Shown: positions 1 to 6,981 of the stretch, one piece after another | Position numbering within the stretch: the stretch's first letter is position 1 | Layout of the letters: every line of letters starts with the position of its first letter | Origin: an uncultured Campylobacter sp. | GTDB taxonomy: Bacteria > Campylobacterota > Campylobacteria > Campylobacterales > Campylobacteraceae | Direction of reading: 5' to 3' | Length of the DNA stretch: 48,194 nucleotides | Assembly: GCF_938017705.1 (NCBI RefSeq) | Contig: NZ_CALIIS010000089.1 | Location: 1-48,194, forward strand | The notes under the pieces: generated by a model | Seen by the model: only the letters and a program-made list of their open reading frames with translations | Told to the model about the DNA's origin: nothing | Databases searched by the model: none | Position numbers and translations under genes: made by a program

Positions 1-557
1 AACAAAAAGCCTTTGACATCTATATTCAAAGCGCGAACCTAGAGAACGACTTTACTCCTATATCGGAGCGAGCTTTAGCTAAAAAGCTTCACGATATGGG
101 GTTGAAAAGCTCTATGAGCGCAATAGGTAGATGGAAAAAGAAATTTGGCTGGGTACAAGCCCTACAAAACAAAGTCACTTTGGCTATGAGCGAGGATAAA
201 CCCGTAAGAGATATGCTTCGCAACTCCAGCCTCAAGGCTGTAGTGGAAAACACCAAAGTAGATATTGAGCGAAACGACGTGCTTATGGCTAGCTCATATC
301 AATTTTTCGAGAGCGAGGCGCGCGAAATTTTAGAGAAAAAACGAAACGGAGAGATCATTTCAAGAGAGGAGAGAGAGACGATGAAATTTATAGCTACGCT
401 TAGCACTACTCGCAAGGATAAGATGCTGGATCGTATGGCGCTTATGCCGCGCGACGCCGTGAGCGCCGATGAAATTTTATCGCGATTTAGCGCGATTTCG
501 TTGGAGGTGGAAGATGACGCGATCGATATTGAGCCATCTGAAGCAGGTGATGGTTAG
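1..557 (+). CDS. Phage-like DNA-binding protein, terminase-small-subunit-like (5' end outside the window)
   Basis: The reading frame is open from base 3, so the gene starts before the window; an internal ATG at 96 is not needed as a start. The visible 184 residues begin with a helical segment and a putative helix-turn-helix (SERALAKKLHDMGLKSS followed by a Trp/Lys-rich stretch), then a charged, helical C-terminal part. This layout resembles small DNA-packaging or terminase-small-subunit proteins of prophages, but I recognise no diagnostic motif. It is the first of a plus-strand series of small genes that runs toward the integrase at 4979-6148, which supports a phage or integrative-element origin. 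Its last 44 bases overlap the tiny gene at 514. The specific function is inference. Confidence 0.6.
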   Translation, partial: QKAFDIYIQSANLENDFTPISERALAKKLHDMGLKSSMSAIGRWKKKFGWVQALQNKVTLAMSEDKPVRDMLRNSSLKAVVENTKVDIERNDVLMASSYQFFESEAREILEKKRNGEIISREERETMKFIATLSTTRKDKMLDRMALMPRDAVSADEILSRFSAISLEVEDDAIDIEPSEAGDG

Positions 558-615
558 CGCGGGCTTTGCGATCCTGATGATCGCCATATACGCATTAGCG
601 CAAAATTTATTTTAA
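514..615 (+). CDS. Tiny single-pass membrane protein, 33 residues
   Basis: The frame runs ATG to TAA for 33 residues and overlaps the end of the preceding gene in another frame. A strong ribosome binding site (GGAGGTGG) lies just before the ATG, and this decides the start. Residues about 12-31 form one hydrophobic helix (MVSAGFAILMIAIYALA) behind a basic, polar N-terminus. Small one-helix proteins of this kind are common in phage lysis or membrane-stress modules, but no family can be assigned. It is the first of three 33-34 residue membrane proteins in this element. Confidence 0.55.
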   Translation: MTRSILSHLKQVMVSAGFAILMIAIYALAQNLF

Positions 616-625
616 GGAGAGAGAT

Positions 626-730
626 ATGCAAATAGAAATTGCATTATGGATCATCGTGATTTTAGGAGGCGTCCTTACGGCGACCGCCGGCATCGCAGCG
701 TTATTTTTGAGGGAGAAAAGCCATGAATAA
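626..730 (+). CDS. Tiny single-pass membrane protein, 34 residues
   Basis: The ATG follows a clear AAGGAGAGAG ribosome binding site that overlaps the stop of the previous tiny gene. Almost the whole product is one hydrophobic helix (from about residue 5 to 27), ending in a charged LREKSHE tail. Its end overlaps the start of the next gene by 8 bases, which indicates translational coupling in a phage-style operon. The function is unknown. Confidence 0.55.
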   Translation: MQIEIALWIIVILGGVLTATAGIAALFLREKSHE

Positions 731-965
731 ATTTGAGGTGGGAGACTATATTTACAATAAAAAAACTTTTAAAGGAAAAAGCGTCATCGCTAAGATTTTT
801 GAAAAAGATAGCGACACATATAGCATCTGTATGTCAAACGGAATCGCCACGGCGATGCCAAAACATATCTTAGAACGAGATTGCGTAAAGATAAGAAACC
901 TGAACGAATTCCAAAACGAGATTGAGGCTATAAGGTGCGTTCTTAAGGATACAAAATATGAGTAG
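723..965 (+). CDS. Hypothetical 80-residue protein of the integrated element
   Basis: This is a soluble, charged protein with a beta-rich N-terminal half (MNKFEVGDYIYNKK, then VIAKIFEKDSDTYSICM). It looks like a small SH3-like or KOW-like barrel of the sort seen in phage accessory proteins, but I do not recognise a family. It overlaps the upstream tiny membrane gene by 8 bases and the downstream gene by 8 bases, so it belongs to a tightly packed operon. A competing minus-strand frame over the same bases has an unlikely composition and was dismissed. Confidence 0.6.
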   Translation: MNKFEVGDYIYNKKTFKGKSVIAKIFEKDSDTYSICMSNGIATAMPKHILERDCVKIRNLNEFQNEIEAIRCVLKDTKYE

Positions 966-1356
966 TTACACACATATACCGCGCATTTACATTTGCTCGC
1001 CATATACGGCGGTAGCTAACAGGCGCGAAGCAAGACGTATAGCTATCAAGGCGCTAGAGGAAGCCGACGAATTTTTTGACAGCAAGGGGCTAGCCGTAGA
1101 ACTCTTTTCGCCCGTGCTCGCAAACTCGGTGCAGTATGCGGATAGAAGCTACGACGAGATTATGAAAATTTGCTTTATGCAAATCGACACATGTGGAGAG
1201 ATTTTTATCCCTAGCGCCAAAACCTGCGATCTGTCTTTGATAGTCGGCTCAAAAGGCATAGGGCTAGAGATCGAATACGCAACTGCGAGAGGGTATAAAA
1301 TTCACAACTATGAGTCCCTACGCAGGGAAAAATTTCATCAAAATTTAAAAGGATAG
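958..1356 (+). CDS. Nucleoside 2-deoxyribosyltransferase-like (DUF4406/DUF7768-type) protein
   Basis: The 132-residue product opens with IYICSPYTA at residues 10-18. This matches the glycine/serine-proline-tyrosine phosphate-binding strand of the nucleoside 2-deoxyribosyltransferase-like fold. Near the end it has SKGIGLEIEYATARG, the region where these proteins carry the catalytic glutamate (GxxxEIxxA). Phages often carry such small proteins, probably for nucleotide or deoxyribosyl metabolism. Family membership is inferred from the two motifs; activity is not shown. It overlaps both neighbours or nearly so, as expected in the same operon. Confidence 0.6.
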   Translation: MSSYTHIPRIYICSPYTAVANRREARRIAIKALEEADEFFDSKGLAVELFSPVLANSVQYADRSYDEIMKICFMQIDTCGEIFIPSAKTCDLSLIVGSKGIGLEIEYATARGYKIHNYESLRREKFHQNLKG

Positions 1357-1361
1357 AAAAA

Positions 1362-1526
1362 ATGAGTAGCCCCGACCGAGAAAAAGAGCGTGAGCTTTTG
1401 CGCAAGATAGACGGACCTGCAGAAAAGCGCGACAAAAAAAGTGCGCTCGCAGAACAAATCCACAGACGACTGCTTGAGCTAAATTTAAAGCAGTTGAGGA
1501 AAATTTTAAAAAGGATCGAAAAATGA
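1362..1526 (+). CDS. Small basic, coiled-coil-like protein, 54 residues
   Basis: The frame runs from an ATG five bases after the previous stop to a TGA that overlaps the next ATG (ATGA). The product is highly charged, with many Lys, Arg and Glu residues and a leucine pattern near the end (RRLLELNLKQLRKILKRI) that suggests an amphipathic helix. A weak AAAAGGA site precedes it. The function is unknown; coupling to both neighbours supports that it is translated. Confidence 0.45.
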   Translation: MSSPDREKERELLRKIDGPAEKRDKKSALAEQIHRRLLELNLKQLRKILKRIEK

Positions 1527-1879
1527 ATGAAATCTTGTTATTAATATACTTGGCGGATCTGTCGGATAAAATGTATCCGCTATTGTTGGGTAGCTTCTGC
1601 GTCCTTTTAGCAGGCATAATGTTGTGGTTTGGCGGCATTCAATTCGACGACGATACGAGCGCGCGAATGGTAAAAACCGCGAGGTGCATTATTAAAATAT
1701 CGATAGTCGTCGCGGTTTTTGCTTTTCTATACCCGTCCAAAAACACCCTTTATATCGCCGCTAGCGCAAAAACAGGGCAGATAGGGATAGAAAAATTGCA
1801 AGGTAGCAATACTTTAGAAAAGGCCATCAAGCTACTGAATAAAAAGCTAGATGAAGCTTTAGCGGAGGAAAAGAAATGA
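1523..1879 (+). CDS. Two-helix membrane protein of the integrated element
   Basis: The 118-residue product has two hydrophobic helices, at about residues 18-39 and 54-70, followed by a soluble, charged tail with a helical Leu/Lys pattern (IKLLNKKLDEALAEEKK). The layout is compatible with a holin-like or other phage membrane protein, but length and motifs do not decide this. It starts with an ATGA overlap on the upstream gene and overlaps the next gene by four bases. The ribosome binding site AAAAAGGA lies upstream. Confidence 0.55.
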   Translation: MNEILLLIYLADLSDKMYPLLLGSFCVLLAGIMLWFGGIQFDDDTSARMVKTARCIIKISIVVAVFAFLYPSKNTLYIAASAKTGQIGIEKLQGSNTLEKAIKLLNKKLDEALAEEKK

Positions 1880-2163
1880 CAGAATATCAAAAACCAAAAG
1901 AAGCGTCGTCCGTGCTCGGACGTTTTGAAAACGGCGGCATCACAGCTGGAGTCGCCGCCGAAAACCAAAGGCTGCTGACGCAAAAAGAGGCTTCGATTAT
2001 GCTGGGCTATTCCGAAAACAGCAATATTCTCGCCAAAATGCGAATGCCAAAAAACAAAGGGAAGTGGAAATTTATGCCGCGCTTCATAATATTCAACGGC
2101 GAAGCCCGCTATCCCCTTGATTGGCTCAACGAGGATATTAAAAAGCTAAAAGAGGGGTGCTAG
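1876..2163 (+). CDS. Small helix-turn-helix DNA-binding protein (excisionase/AlpA-like)
   Basis: The 95-residue product carries LLTQKEASIMLGYSENSN at about residues 33-50, a helix-turn-helix start typical of MerR/excisionase-like proteins. It is followed by a wing-like segment ending in PLDWLNEDIKKLKEG. Such proteins act as recombination directionality factors or small repressors in integrative elements. Position in the same element as a tyrosine integrase fits that role, although it is not adjacent to the integrase. The four-base overlap with the upstream membrane gene indicates one operon. Confidence 0.5.
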   Translation: MTEYQKPKEASSVLGRFENGGITAGVAAENQRLLTQKEASIMLGYSENSNILAKMRMPKNKGKWKFMPRFIIFNGEARYPLDWLNEDIKKLKEGC

Positions 2164-2195
2164 CCCTTGCGACAAGCAGGACGGAGTATTAATGA

Positions 2196-2217
2196 GAGCG
2201 TTAAAAGATCATAAGCG
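2196..2217. repeat. 22-bp direct repeat, copy 1 (copy 2 at 2676-2697)
   Basis: The 22 bases beginning GAGCGTTAAAAGATC are identical at 2676-2697, 480 bp away, and weaker similarity continues a few bases further. Copy 1 covers the 3' end of the minus-strand cysteine-rich frame. Copy 2 lies in the gap before the regulator at 2789 and may be a remnant of a duplicated gene end. Confidence 0.7.
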
Positions 2218-2515
2218 GACAAGGTTCATGTTTTTGACGACAGCATCGCTCGGTATAGTCGAAATAAGGACAGGCGCAATGTATTACTTTCTCGCCGCGG
2301 ATAGTTACCTTGACCTCGTTCTTATACCCTCCATAAGCGGAGTATACCAACGGGCAGTTTCTAGAAAAGGTTTCGGTCTTCAAGCCATTTTCTATATCGC
2401 GGATTTTTTGCGGCAGAATAAATTTTACCGCGAACACATAACCTCCGAAAGCGCCGAGACAGAAAGCCGCAGCTTCGGAGCCGAAAATGTTTTTTAAAAG
2501 ATCTAAAAATTCCAT
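2201..2515 (-). CDS. Cysteine-rich membrane-anchored small protein (minus strand)
   Basis: This 104-residue frame has a sensible layout: an amphipathic start, a hydrophobic helix at about residues 13-34, a soluble part, and a cysteine-dense end with CACP, CCRQKH and a final PCPL. That arrangement suggests metal binding or disulfides and is hard to get by chance. Against it, no clear ribosome binding site precedes the ATG, and all its neighbours are on the plus strand. A rival plus-strand frame (2192-2497) has a better ribosome binding site but an incoherent composition. I favour the minus-strand frame with moderate confidence. Confidence 0.45.
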   Translation of the reverse strand: MEFLDLLKNIFGSEAAAFCLGAFGGYVFAVKFILPQKIRDIENGLKTETFSRNCPLVYSAYGGYKNEVKVTIRGEKVIHCACPYFDYTERCCRQKHEPCPLMIF

Positions 2516-2547
2516 ACGGGAATTATATCGAAATTTAAGGAGAAAAG

Positions 2548-2649
2548 ATGATTTGGATTGTTTATTTTTTAATGGGTTTTGGCATAGGAGCGATCGTCGC
2601 GAAAGACTATATCGGATATAAGCGTATGAAAAAGGATAAGGGCTTATGA
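2548..2649 (+). CDS. Tiny single-pass membrane protein, 33 residues
   Basis: A strong AAGGAGAAAAG ribosome binding site directly precedes the ATG. The product begins with a hydrophobic helix (MIWIVYFLMGFGIGAIV) and ends in a basic tail rich in Lys and Arg, so a membrane anchor with a cytosolic tail is likely. It lies alone between the 22-bp repeats. The function is unknown. With the genes at 514 and 626 it makes three such products within 2.2 kb. Confidence 0.5.
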   Translation: MIWIVYFLMGFGIGAIVAKDYIGYKRMKKDKGL

Positions 2650-2675
2650 TCTCGCGGCGTCCGCTAAGCCCGTGC

Positions 2676-2697
2676 GAGCGTTAAAAGATCATAAGCG
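2676..2697. repeat. 22-bp direct repeat, copy 2
   Basis: Exact copy of 2196-2217. Read on the minus strand it would encode the same last residues and stop as the cysteine-rich frame, although no open frame is attached to it here. It therefore looks like the stub of a lost duplicate. Confidence 0.7.
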
Positions 2698-2788
2698 AGC
2701 AAGGCTTTTGCGTTGTTTTACGAAACGCGCGTAAGGGCTTTTAAATTTAGGTTTTTGTAAAATTGAAGTAAATTTTGAAGGATAAACA

Positions 2789-3538
2789 ATGGGTAAACAT
2801 ATAAAAATAACGGAAGATATGATAAAAGAAGCTTTTAAGGAAAAAAGCATATCTGCATTTAATGTTGGAGTTATCTCAGAGGCAATACATATAGCCAATG
2901 AAAAATATAATAAACAGGATATACGAACGAGGGAGATTTTAGATTTCTTAGCCACTATAAAGGACGAGTTTTGGGATTTAGAAAACAAAATGCCACCGAA
3001 GCAAATATGGGATATGCTTGCTAAAAAAATTTTAGAGTATTTGAAAAATAGCGTAATAGTTCTAGGATACGATGTTGTCGATCAAGAAAAAGCTGTGGCA
3101 TATGGCAGGGTCGCACGGCAAATAAAACTTGATACAGATCCTTTGTATTCAAACTACTACCTTATAGAAGAGGAGTTAAAAAATAAAATCTCATCTATAG
3201 TGGGGTATCTAGTAAAGCCGTCATCTCCTCAAGGGGCTGATAGATATATATATTTTGCCGACAAGGACAGCGAACTTTTATATGTGCTAGAGTGGCATTT
3301 TGACGCCGACTATGGAAAAGAGCAAAACATAGTTAAGCGCGTATGTAAAGAACTAAATATCACGCAAAGAGAGCTGGCGGAGAGGATGGATATTCCCGAA
3401 AGCACGGTTGCAAGGTGGAAAGGCGGCGACCTGCCGAGACTTGCCGAGCTGTATCTAAATGCTTTGCTTGAGAATATCGAACTCAAATCAAAGCTAGAAA
3501 CAATCAAAAAAGCCCACGAAATCGTATCAAATCTATAA
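2789..3538 (+). CDS. Transcriptional regulator with C-terminal XRE-type helix-turn-helix
   Basis: The 249-residue product has an unusual order: an N-terminal region of about 165 residues that I do not recognise, then a Cro/CI-type helix-turn-helix near the end (LNITQRELAERMDIPESTV, about residues 190-208, then ARWKGG). This is followed by a leucine-rich helical tail. In most phage repressors this domain is N-terminal. A GAAGGA ribosome binding site precedes the ATG. The gene sits just before a consensus promoter and repeated operator-like sites at 3569-3673, so it may repress the downstream gene. That link is inference. Confidence 0.65.
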   Translation: MGKHIKITEDMIKEAFKEKSISAFNVGVISEAIHIANEKYNKQDIRTREILDFLATIKDEFWDLENKMPPKQIWDMLAKKILEYLKNSVIVLGYDVVDQEKAVAYGRVARQIKLDTDPLYSNYYLIEEELKNKISSIVGYLVKPSSPQGADRYIYFADKDSELLYVLEWHFDADYGKEQNIVKRVCKELNITQRELAERMDIPESTVARWKGGDLPRLAELYLNALLENIELKSKLETIKKAHEIVSNL

Positions 3539-3597
3539 GGAGAACGAAAATTTCGTTACCCTTTATTTTCATTTTTAGAAGTTTATTTTAGCTATTT

Positions 3598-3673
3598 TTT
3601 CAAAAATGAATAAAAACCCTTGACAAACTTTCAATAATAATATATAATTCGCTTAAAATATTTCAAAAATGAA
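3598..3673 (+). promoter_or_regulatory. Consensus sigma-70 promoter with duplicated TTCAAAAATGAA operator-like sites
   Basis: TTGACA at 3620-3625 and TATAAT at 3643-3648 are both perfect matches, 17 bp apart. The word TTTCAAAAATGAA occurs twice, at 3598-3610 upstream of the -35 and at 3661-3673 just after the start site. A related TTCATTTTTAGAA lies near 3569. Its core TTCA-N4-TGAA is an inverted repeat. The arrangement looks like a tightly repressed phage-type promoter for the gene at 3684. Confidence 0.7.
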
Positions 3674-3683
3674 AGGTTTTAAG

Positions 3684-4547
3684 ATGAATTCTTTATTCAC
3701 ACAACTAAGCCCGCAAGTTGAAATTCTAAATTTCCAAACATTCACTTCTGAATACGTGGCTCAACGTTATGGCGTAAGCAAACAAACCATTATCGACCAC
3801 AAACGCAACCACGCAGACGAAATCGTCGAGGATATTCACTTCATCTACGAGCTAGCTGACACTAAAGGCGGCAGACAAGAAATCCTAAAATGGACGCTCC
3901 GCGGCATAATAAAACTCGGGATGTTTATTCGTAGCGAAAAGGCTAAGGGTTTTAGACTATGGGCGGAGCAGGAGCTCGAAAAAGCGATTTTGAAGCAGGT
4001 GCGGGATTATGCCGCTATACGCAAACAAAATTTAGTTTACGAGGGTGAAATCTCAAATCTGAAAGCGGATGCCGAGCTTGAGGCCAAGAAATACGGCAGA
4101 AAGCTCGCCTACTATAAAGGCGAGACCACAAAAGCGAAAAATGCGCTCGCCTCATATCGCGCCAAGCGTACCGCTCGCGCGGGCTTTCCCGCTCGCATAA
4201 ACGGCGCCGAGCTATCGGCGCTTAATAAGGAGCTAACCGACGTAAAACACGAGGCGATCTCTCATATGTCCGAGGTCTTTCGACTAAGGGGCGAGATAGA
4301 GGATATGGCGGGCGAGTTAGCGTTAGCCAATCAAACCATAGCTTCCCAAAAAGAATATATCGCGCGCCTGAGCTCCATCGTAGTGCAAGCAAGCATTGAG
4401 CAAGCGCAGGCGCCGGCAGCTATGCGGCATGAGCTCGAGCTTTTGCAATCAGATCTTGCCTGCCTGCAAAACAAGCTTTCTGCCGCTCTGTCAAAGCTAA
4501 AAGAGCAAAGCGAAAGCAATAAACTTTATCTAAAGGACGAGCGATGA
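3684..4547 (+). CDS. Phage antirepressor/ORF6N-like protein with coiled-coil C-terminus
   Basis: I choose the ATG at 3684, not 3669, because an AAAGG site lies seven bases before it and the earlier ATG would fall inside an operator repeat. The 287-residue product starts with a helix-turn-helix-like segment (YVAQRYGVSKQTIIDHKRN). It continues with GGRQEILKWTLRGIIKLGMF and KAKGFRLWAEQELEK, a pattern typical of ORF6N/Bro-like phage regulatory proteins. The rest is a long heptad-patterned helical region, probably a coiled coil for oligomerisation. It is driven by the consensus promoter at 3620. The exact target is unknown. Confidence 0.6.
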   Translation: MNSLFTQLSPQVEILNFQTFTSEYVAQRYGVSKQTIIDHKRNHADEIVEDIHFIYELADTKGGRQEILKWTLRGIIKLGMFIRSEKAKGFRLWAEQELEKAILKQVRDYAAIRKQNLVYEGEISNLKADAELEAKKYGRKLAYYKGETTKAKNALASYRAKRTARAGFPARINGAELSALNKELTDVKHEAISHMSEVFRLRGEIEDMAGELALANQTIASQKEYIARLSSIVVQASIEQAQAPAAMRHELELLQSDLACLQNKLSAALSKLKEQSESNKLYLKDER

Positions 4548-4930
4548 AAAGCATAGGTGGACGGATTTACCCGAGTGAAGAAGGAGAACTTCTTAGCAAA
4601 AAGCAAGAGGCGCAGCTGCAAGAATTGGAGCTCTCTTTTAAAGAGGTCTATGGCGAAGATTTCAATATGGATAAAGTTCTAGATAAGCTTTTATATCTCG
4701 ATACCCTCTACCCAAGCTATGCGAAAGAGCATTTTAATCCTTTGGGTCTACTTGAAATTTATTGCAGATATTTTAAAAAGGATAGCCCCCACAAAAGACG
4801 CAAACGCGCCCGCCGCAAAAATAAAGCTAAAAGAAGCGCTGCGTCCGTCGTCATAAACGGCGGGAATATTCAGATAGGAGGTGGAAGCGTGCAGAATAAC
4901 AGGAAAGGCTCAATACCCAATGGGAAGTAA
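4544..4930 (+). CDS. Hypothetical protein with a very basic segment
   Basis: The 128-residue product starts with an ATGA overlap on the antirepressor-like gene, so the two are coupled. The N-terminal two-thirds are helical and charged. A dense Arg/Lys cluster (HKRRKRARRKNKAKR, about residues 84-98) suggests nucleic-acid binding, and a Gly/Asn-rich tail follows (NGGNIQIGGGS). No family is recognised. It is the last plus-strand gene before the oppositely oriented integrase, and only about 50 bases separate their ends. Confidence 0.55.
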   Translation: MKSIGGRIYPSEEGELLSKKQEAQLQELELSFKEVYGEDFNMDKVLDKLLYLDTLYPSYAKEHFNPLGLLEIYCRYFKKDSPHKRRKRARRKNKAKRSAASVVINGGNIQIGGGSVQNNRKGSIPNGK

Positions 4931-4978
4931 GAGCTTAGATCATATGGCGCGAAAAGGATGCGATCAAACGCGGACAGC

Positions 4979-6148
4979 TTAAGCTATTAAGTCGTCCAAA
5001 TAATCCGCCCACCACTGCAATACCCGCAAATGCTCCCGCGAGTTGAAGTCCCTAAAATATGCTTTATCCACCTCATTACCGGGCGTATGTAATAATACTT
5101 CATCGATGATACGCTTTTCAAACATCGCCCGCTCGCCGTCGGTTGCCCGAATAGCAAAGGTCGCAAACATCGAGCGAAAGCCGTGCGCGTGTAGATCGGC
5201 TATACCCAAGCGCTTCAGCGTTTTTAATAGCGTGCCGTCCGAGATAGCCCAGCCGCTACGCTTAGAATAGGTGCTCGATTTGAAAACTATCCCCTCCGCG
5301 CTTATCCTTTTTTGATCCTCTAAAATTTGCTTTGCCTGTCTCGGTAACGGCAGGCGCGCATTTACCCCCGTTTTATTGTCCACTTCTTTGAAATATACAA
5401 AATCCCCATCTACCCTATCCCAGTTAAGCTCTCTGATCTGATGTGGGCGCTGTGCCATAATCAAATTGAAAAAAAAGAGGTTTTTAATCGTCTGCTCTAT
5501 AAGGGCATCTCTCACAATTTCTATAATCTCTTTTAGACGCCTTGGATCCGTCACCGCCTTTCTGTGCTCTACTTTTTTCTTAGGATAAATTTCGCTCATA
5601 TCATCGATGATCTCATAAATAAACGATATATCGCCTGCCGCGTTTTGGGCGCGAGCAAATTTAAGTACGTCGCGCAGGATTGGGATTATCTTTTTAGCAC
5701 TTGCAAAATTCACGCCCTTGGTGGCCGCGATCACCTCTTTTGTGCCGATCTCATTTACCGCCATATTGCCTAGAGGTTGCAGCAGATGTTTATTTGCGCG
5801 GTTTACCATCTTGCGACGAGATTGCCTTATTTTCTCGCTATCCTCGGGCGGAATTTTAATATTCAGCCACGCGTAAAAGATATCTTTGAGTTTCTGCTTT
5901 TGTAGTTCATCGCTCGCGCCGGACTTGCGCAAACTCATTGCTTTTTCTCTAGCTTCGGCAAGGCTCATATCCTCAAAACTTCCTAGCGTCGTGTATCCTC
6001 TTTTTGTGCGCAGCTTGTAATATCTGCTGCCATTTGCGAAACACACGAGATACAGCGCGCACGTGCTATCGATAGAATGCGCCTTGAGTTTGCCGCTGCC
6101 CTCAAATTTTAATTTCTTAACCTGCGTCGCGGTTAAAATTTTAGCCAT
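4979..6148 (-). CDS. int: Tyrosine-type site-specific integrase
   Basis: The 389-residue product has the layout of phage/island tyrosine recombinases (P4-like): an N-terminal arm-binding domain (LTATQVKKLKFEG), a core-binding SAM-like domain, and a C-terminal catalytic domain. The first catalytic Arg lies in MAQRPHQIREL. The HxxR pair is in LHAHGFRSMFAT, the second His is in LLHTPG, and the nucleophile Tyr is in KAYFRDF. The full set is present and the length is normal, so the enzyme should be active. The gene reads away from the tRNA-Glu 3' end, which lies 156 bp from its start codon. This is the standard arrangement for an element inserted in a tRNA gene. Confidence 0.93.
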   Translation of the reverse strand: MAKILTATQVKKLKFEGSGKLKAHSIDSTCALYLVCFANGSRYYKLRTKRGYTTLGSFEDMSLAEAREKAMSLRKSGASDELQKQKLKDIFYAWLNIKIPPEDSEKIRQSRRKMVNRANKHLLQPLGNMAVNEIGTKEVIAATKGVNFASAKKIIPILRDVLKFARAQNAAGDISFIYEIIDDMSEIYPKKKVEHRKAVTDPRRLKEIIEIVRDALIEQTIKNLFFFNLIMAQRPHQIRELNWDRVDGDFVYFKEVDNKTGVNARLPLPRQAKQILEDQKRISAEGIVFKSSTYSKRSGWAISDGTLLKTLKRLGIADLHAHGFRSMFATFAIRATDGERAMFEKRIIDEVLLHTPGNEVDKAYFRDFNSREHLRVLQWWADYLDDLIA

Positions 6149-6304
6149 TTTATACCCTTGTTATACAGAAAGTTATACATTTTTTACGAAAATAATTATA
6201 AATCGATATAAATTAATATAAATTGAAAATAGCCCTAAAATGCCTTACTGTCGGTAATCTGTAAATGGTTATACATTGATATAAATGGATATAAAAATGA
6301 GTAA
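6149..6304. other. Attachment-region spacer with repeated integrase arm-type words
   Basis: Between the integrase start and the tRNA 3' end the sequence repeats two short words. TTATACA occurs at 6161, 6173 and 6269. GATATAAAT or a close form occurs at 6205, 6214, 6278 and 6288. Repeats flanking a tRNA-embedded core are what arm-type integrase sites look like. The same segment must hold the integrase promoter. The assignment is inference from position and repetition. Confidence 0.55.
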
Positions 6305-6379
6305 TGGTGACCCACAGGAGATTTGAACTCCTGTTACCGGCGTGAGAGGCCAGCGTCCTAACCACTAGACGAGTGGGCC
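6305..6379 (-). tRNA. tRNA-Glu (anticodon CUC), probable attachment site
   Basis: The 75-base cloverleaf includes an encoded CCA end at 6305-6307. The acceptor arm GGCCCAC pairs with GTGGGTC apart from one G-U. The D arm has GTCT/GGAC, the anticodon stem CTGGC/GCCGG encloses loop CTCTCAC, and the T arm is AGGAG/CTCCT. The anticodon is CUC, a minor Glu isoacceptor. The 3' end faces the integrase, so the attachment core is probably within the T-arm/acceptor half of this gene. Confidence 0.92.
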
Positions 6380-6981
6380 GCGAAATTGAAAATGGGATAA
6401 TAGCGAAGTGTATATAAATTTTGGATTAAATTATATATTTTCAACAAAAATAATGCAAAATGCCAGTTCAGACACCAGCTACTTTATCTTAATTCTAGCA
6501 CGACGAAATATAATATGGAGTGAAATTTTAAAAAAAGCGAAACAATACACAAATCTTCGCCATTCGCTTTTGCGCTGCGCTTAAATTTCAGATGCCGCGT
6601 AAATTTCATGCCGCTGCTTTTAAATTTAAAAAGTTAAATCCATTTTAAACAGAATTTGCGTAAAATCCCATTTCAAAAATGTATTACGCGAGCGGCGGCG
6701 CCAAAGTAAAATTTGCGGTAACTACGGCGTTAAATTAAAAGCACTCGTAACGGCGGAACTAAATAAAATTCGCGGCAGTAGCCCAAGGATGAGATATTCG
6801 GCGGCGTGCTGAGCTTAAATCATTCACAGCGACGTAAAGTACGAAGTATGCACGGCGGCTAAAATTAAAATTCGCAGCGGCTAAATTTAAAGCCCGCGTG
6901 GCGATAATCAAAGCAGCGCCCGCCGTTCATCTGCGTAGTGCAAGCAGCGAGCCGCGCATTAAAATTTAAAGGTATAAAAGA
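6380..6981. other. Gene-free stretch downstream of the island boundary
   Basis: About 600 bases without a credible gene. The part next to the tRNA is AT-rich and should hold its promoter. The rest alternates GC-rich words with AAATTTAAA-type words, as elsewhere between genes in this genome. I see no RNA gene or mobile element. Confidence 0.5.

Noticed and set aside
2192..2497. Plus-strand frame opposite the cysteine-rich gene
   Set aside because: Its composition lacks a clear hydrophobic or domain pattern; kept only as a rival because of its ribosome binding site.
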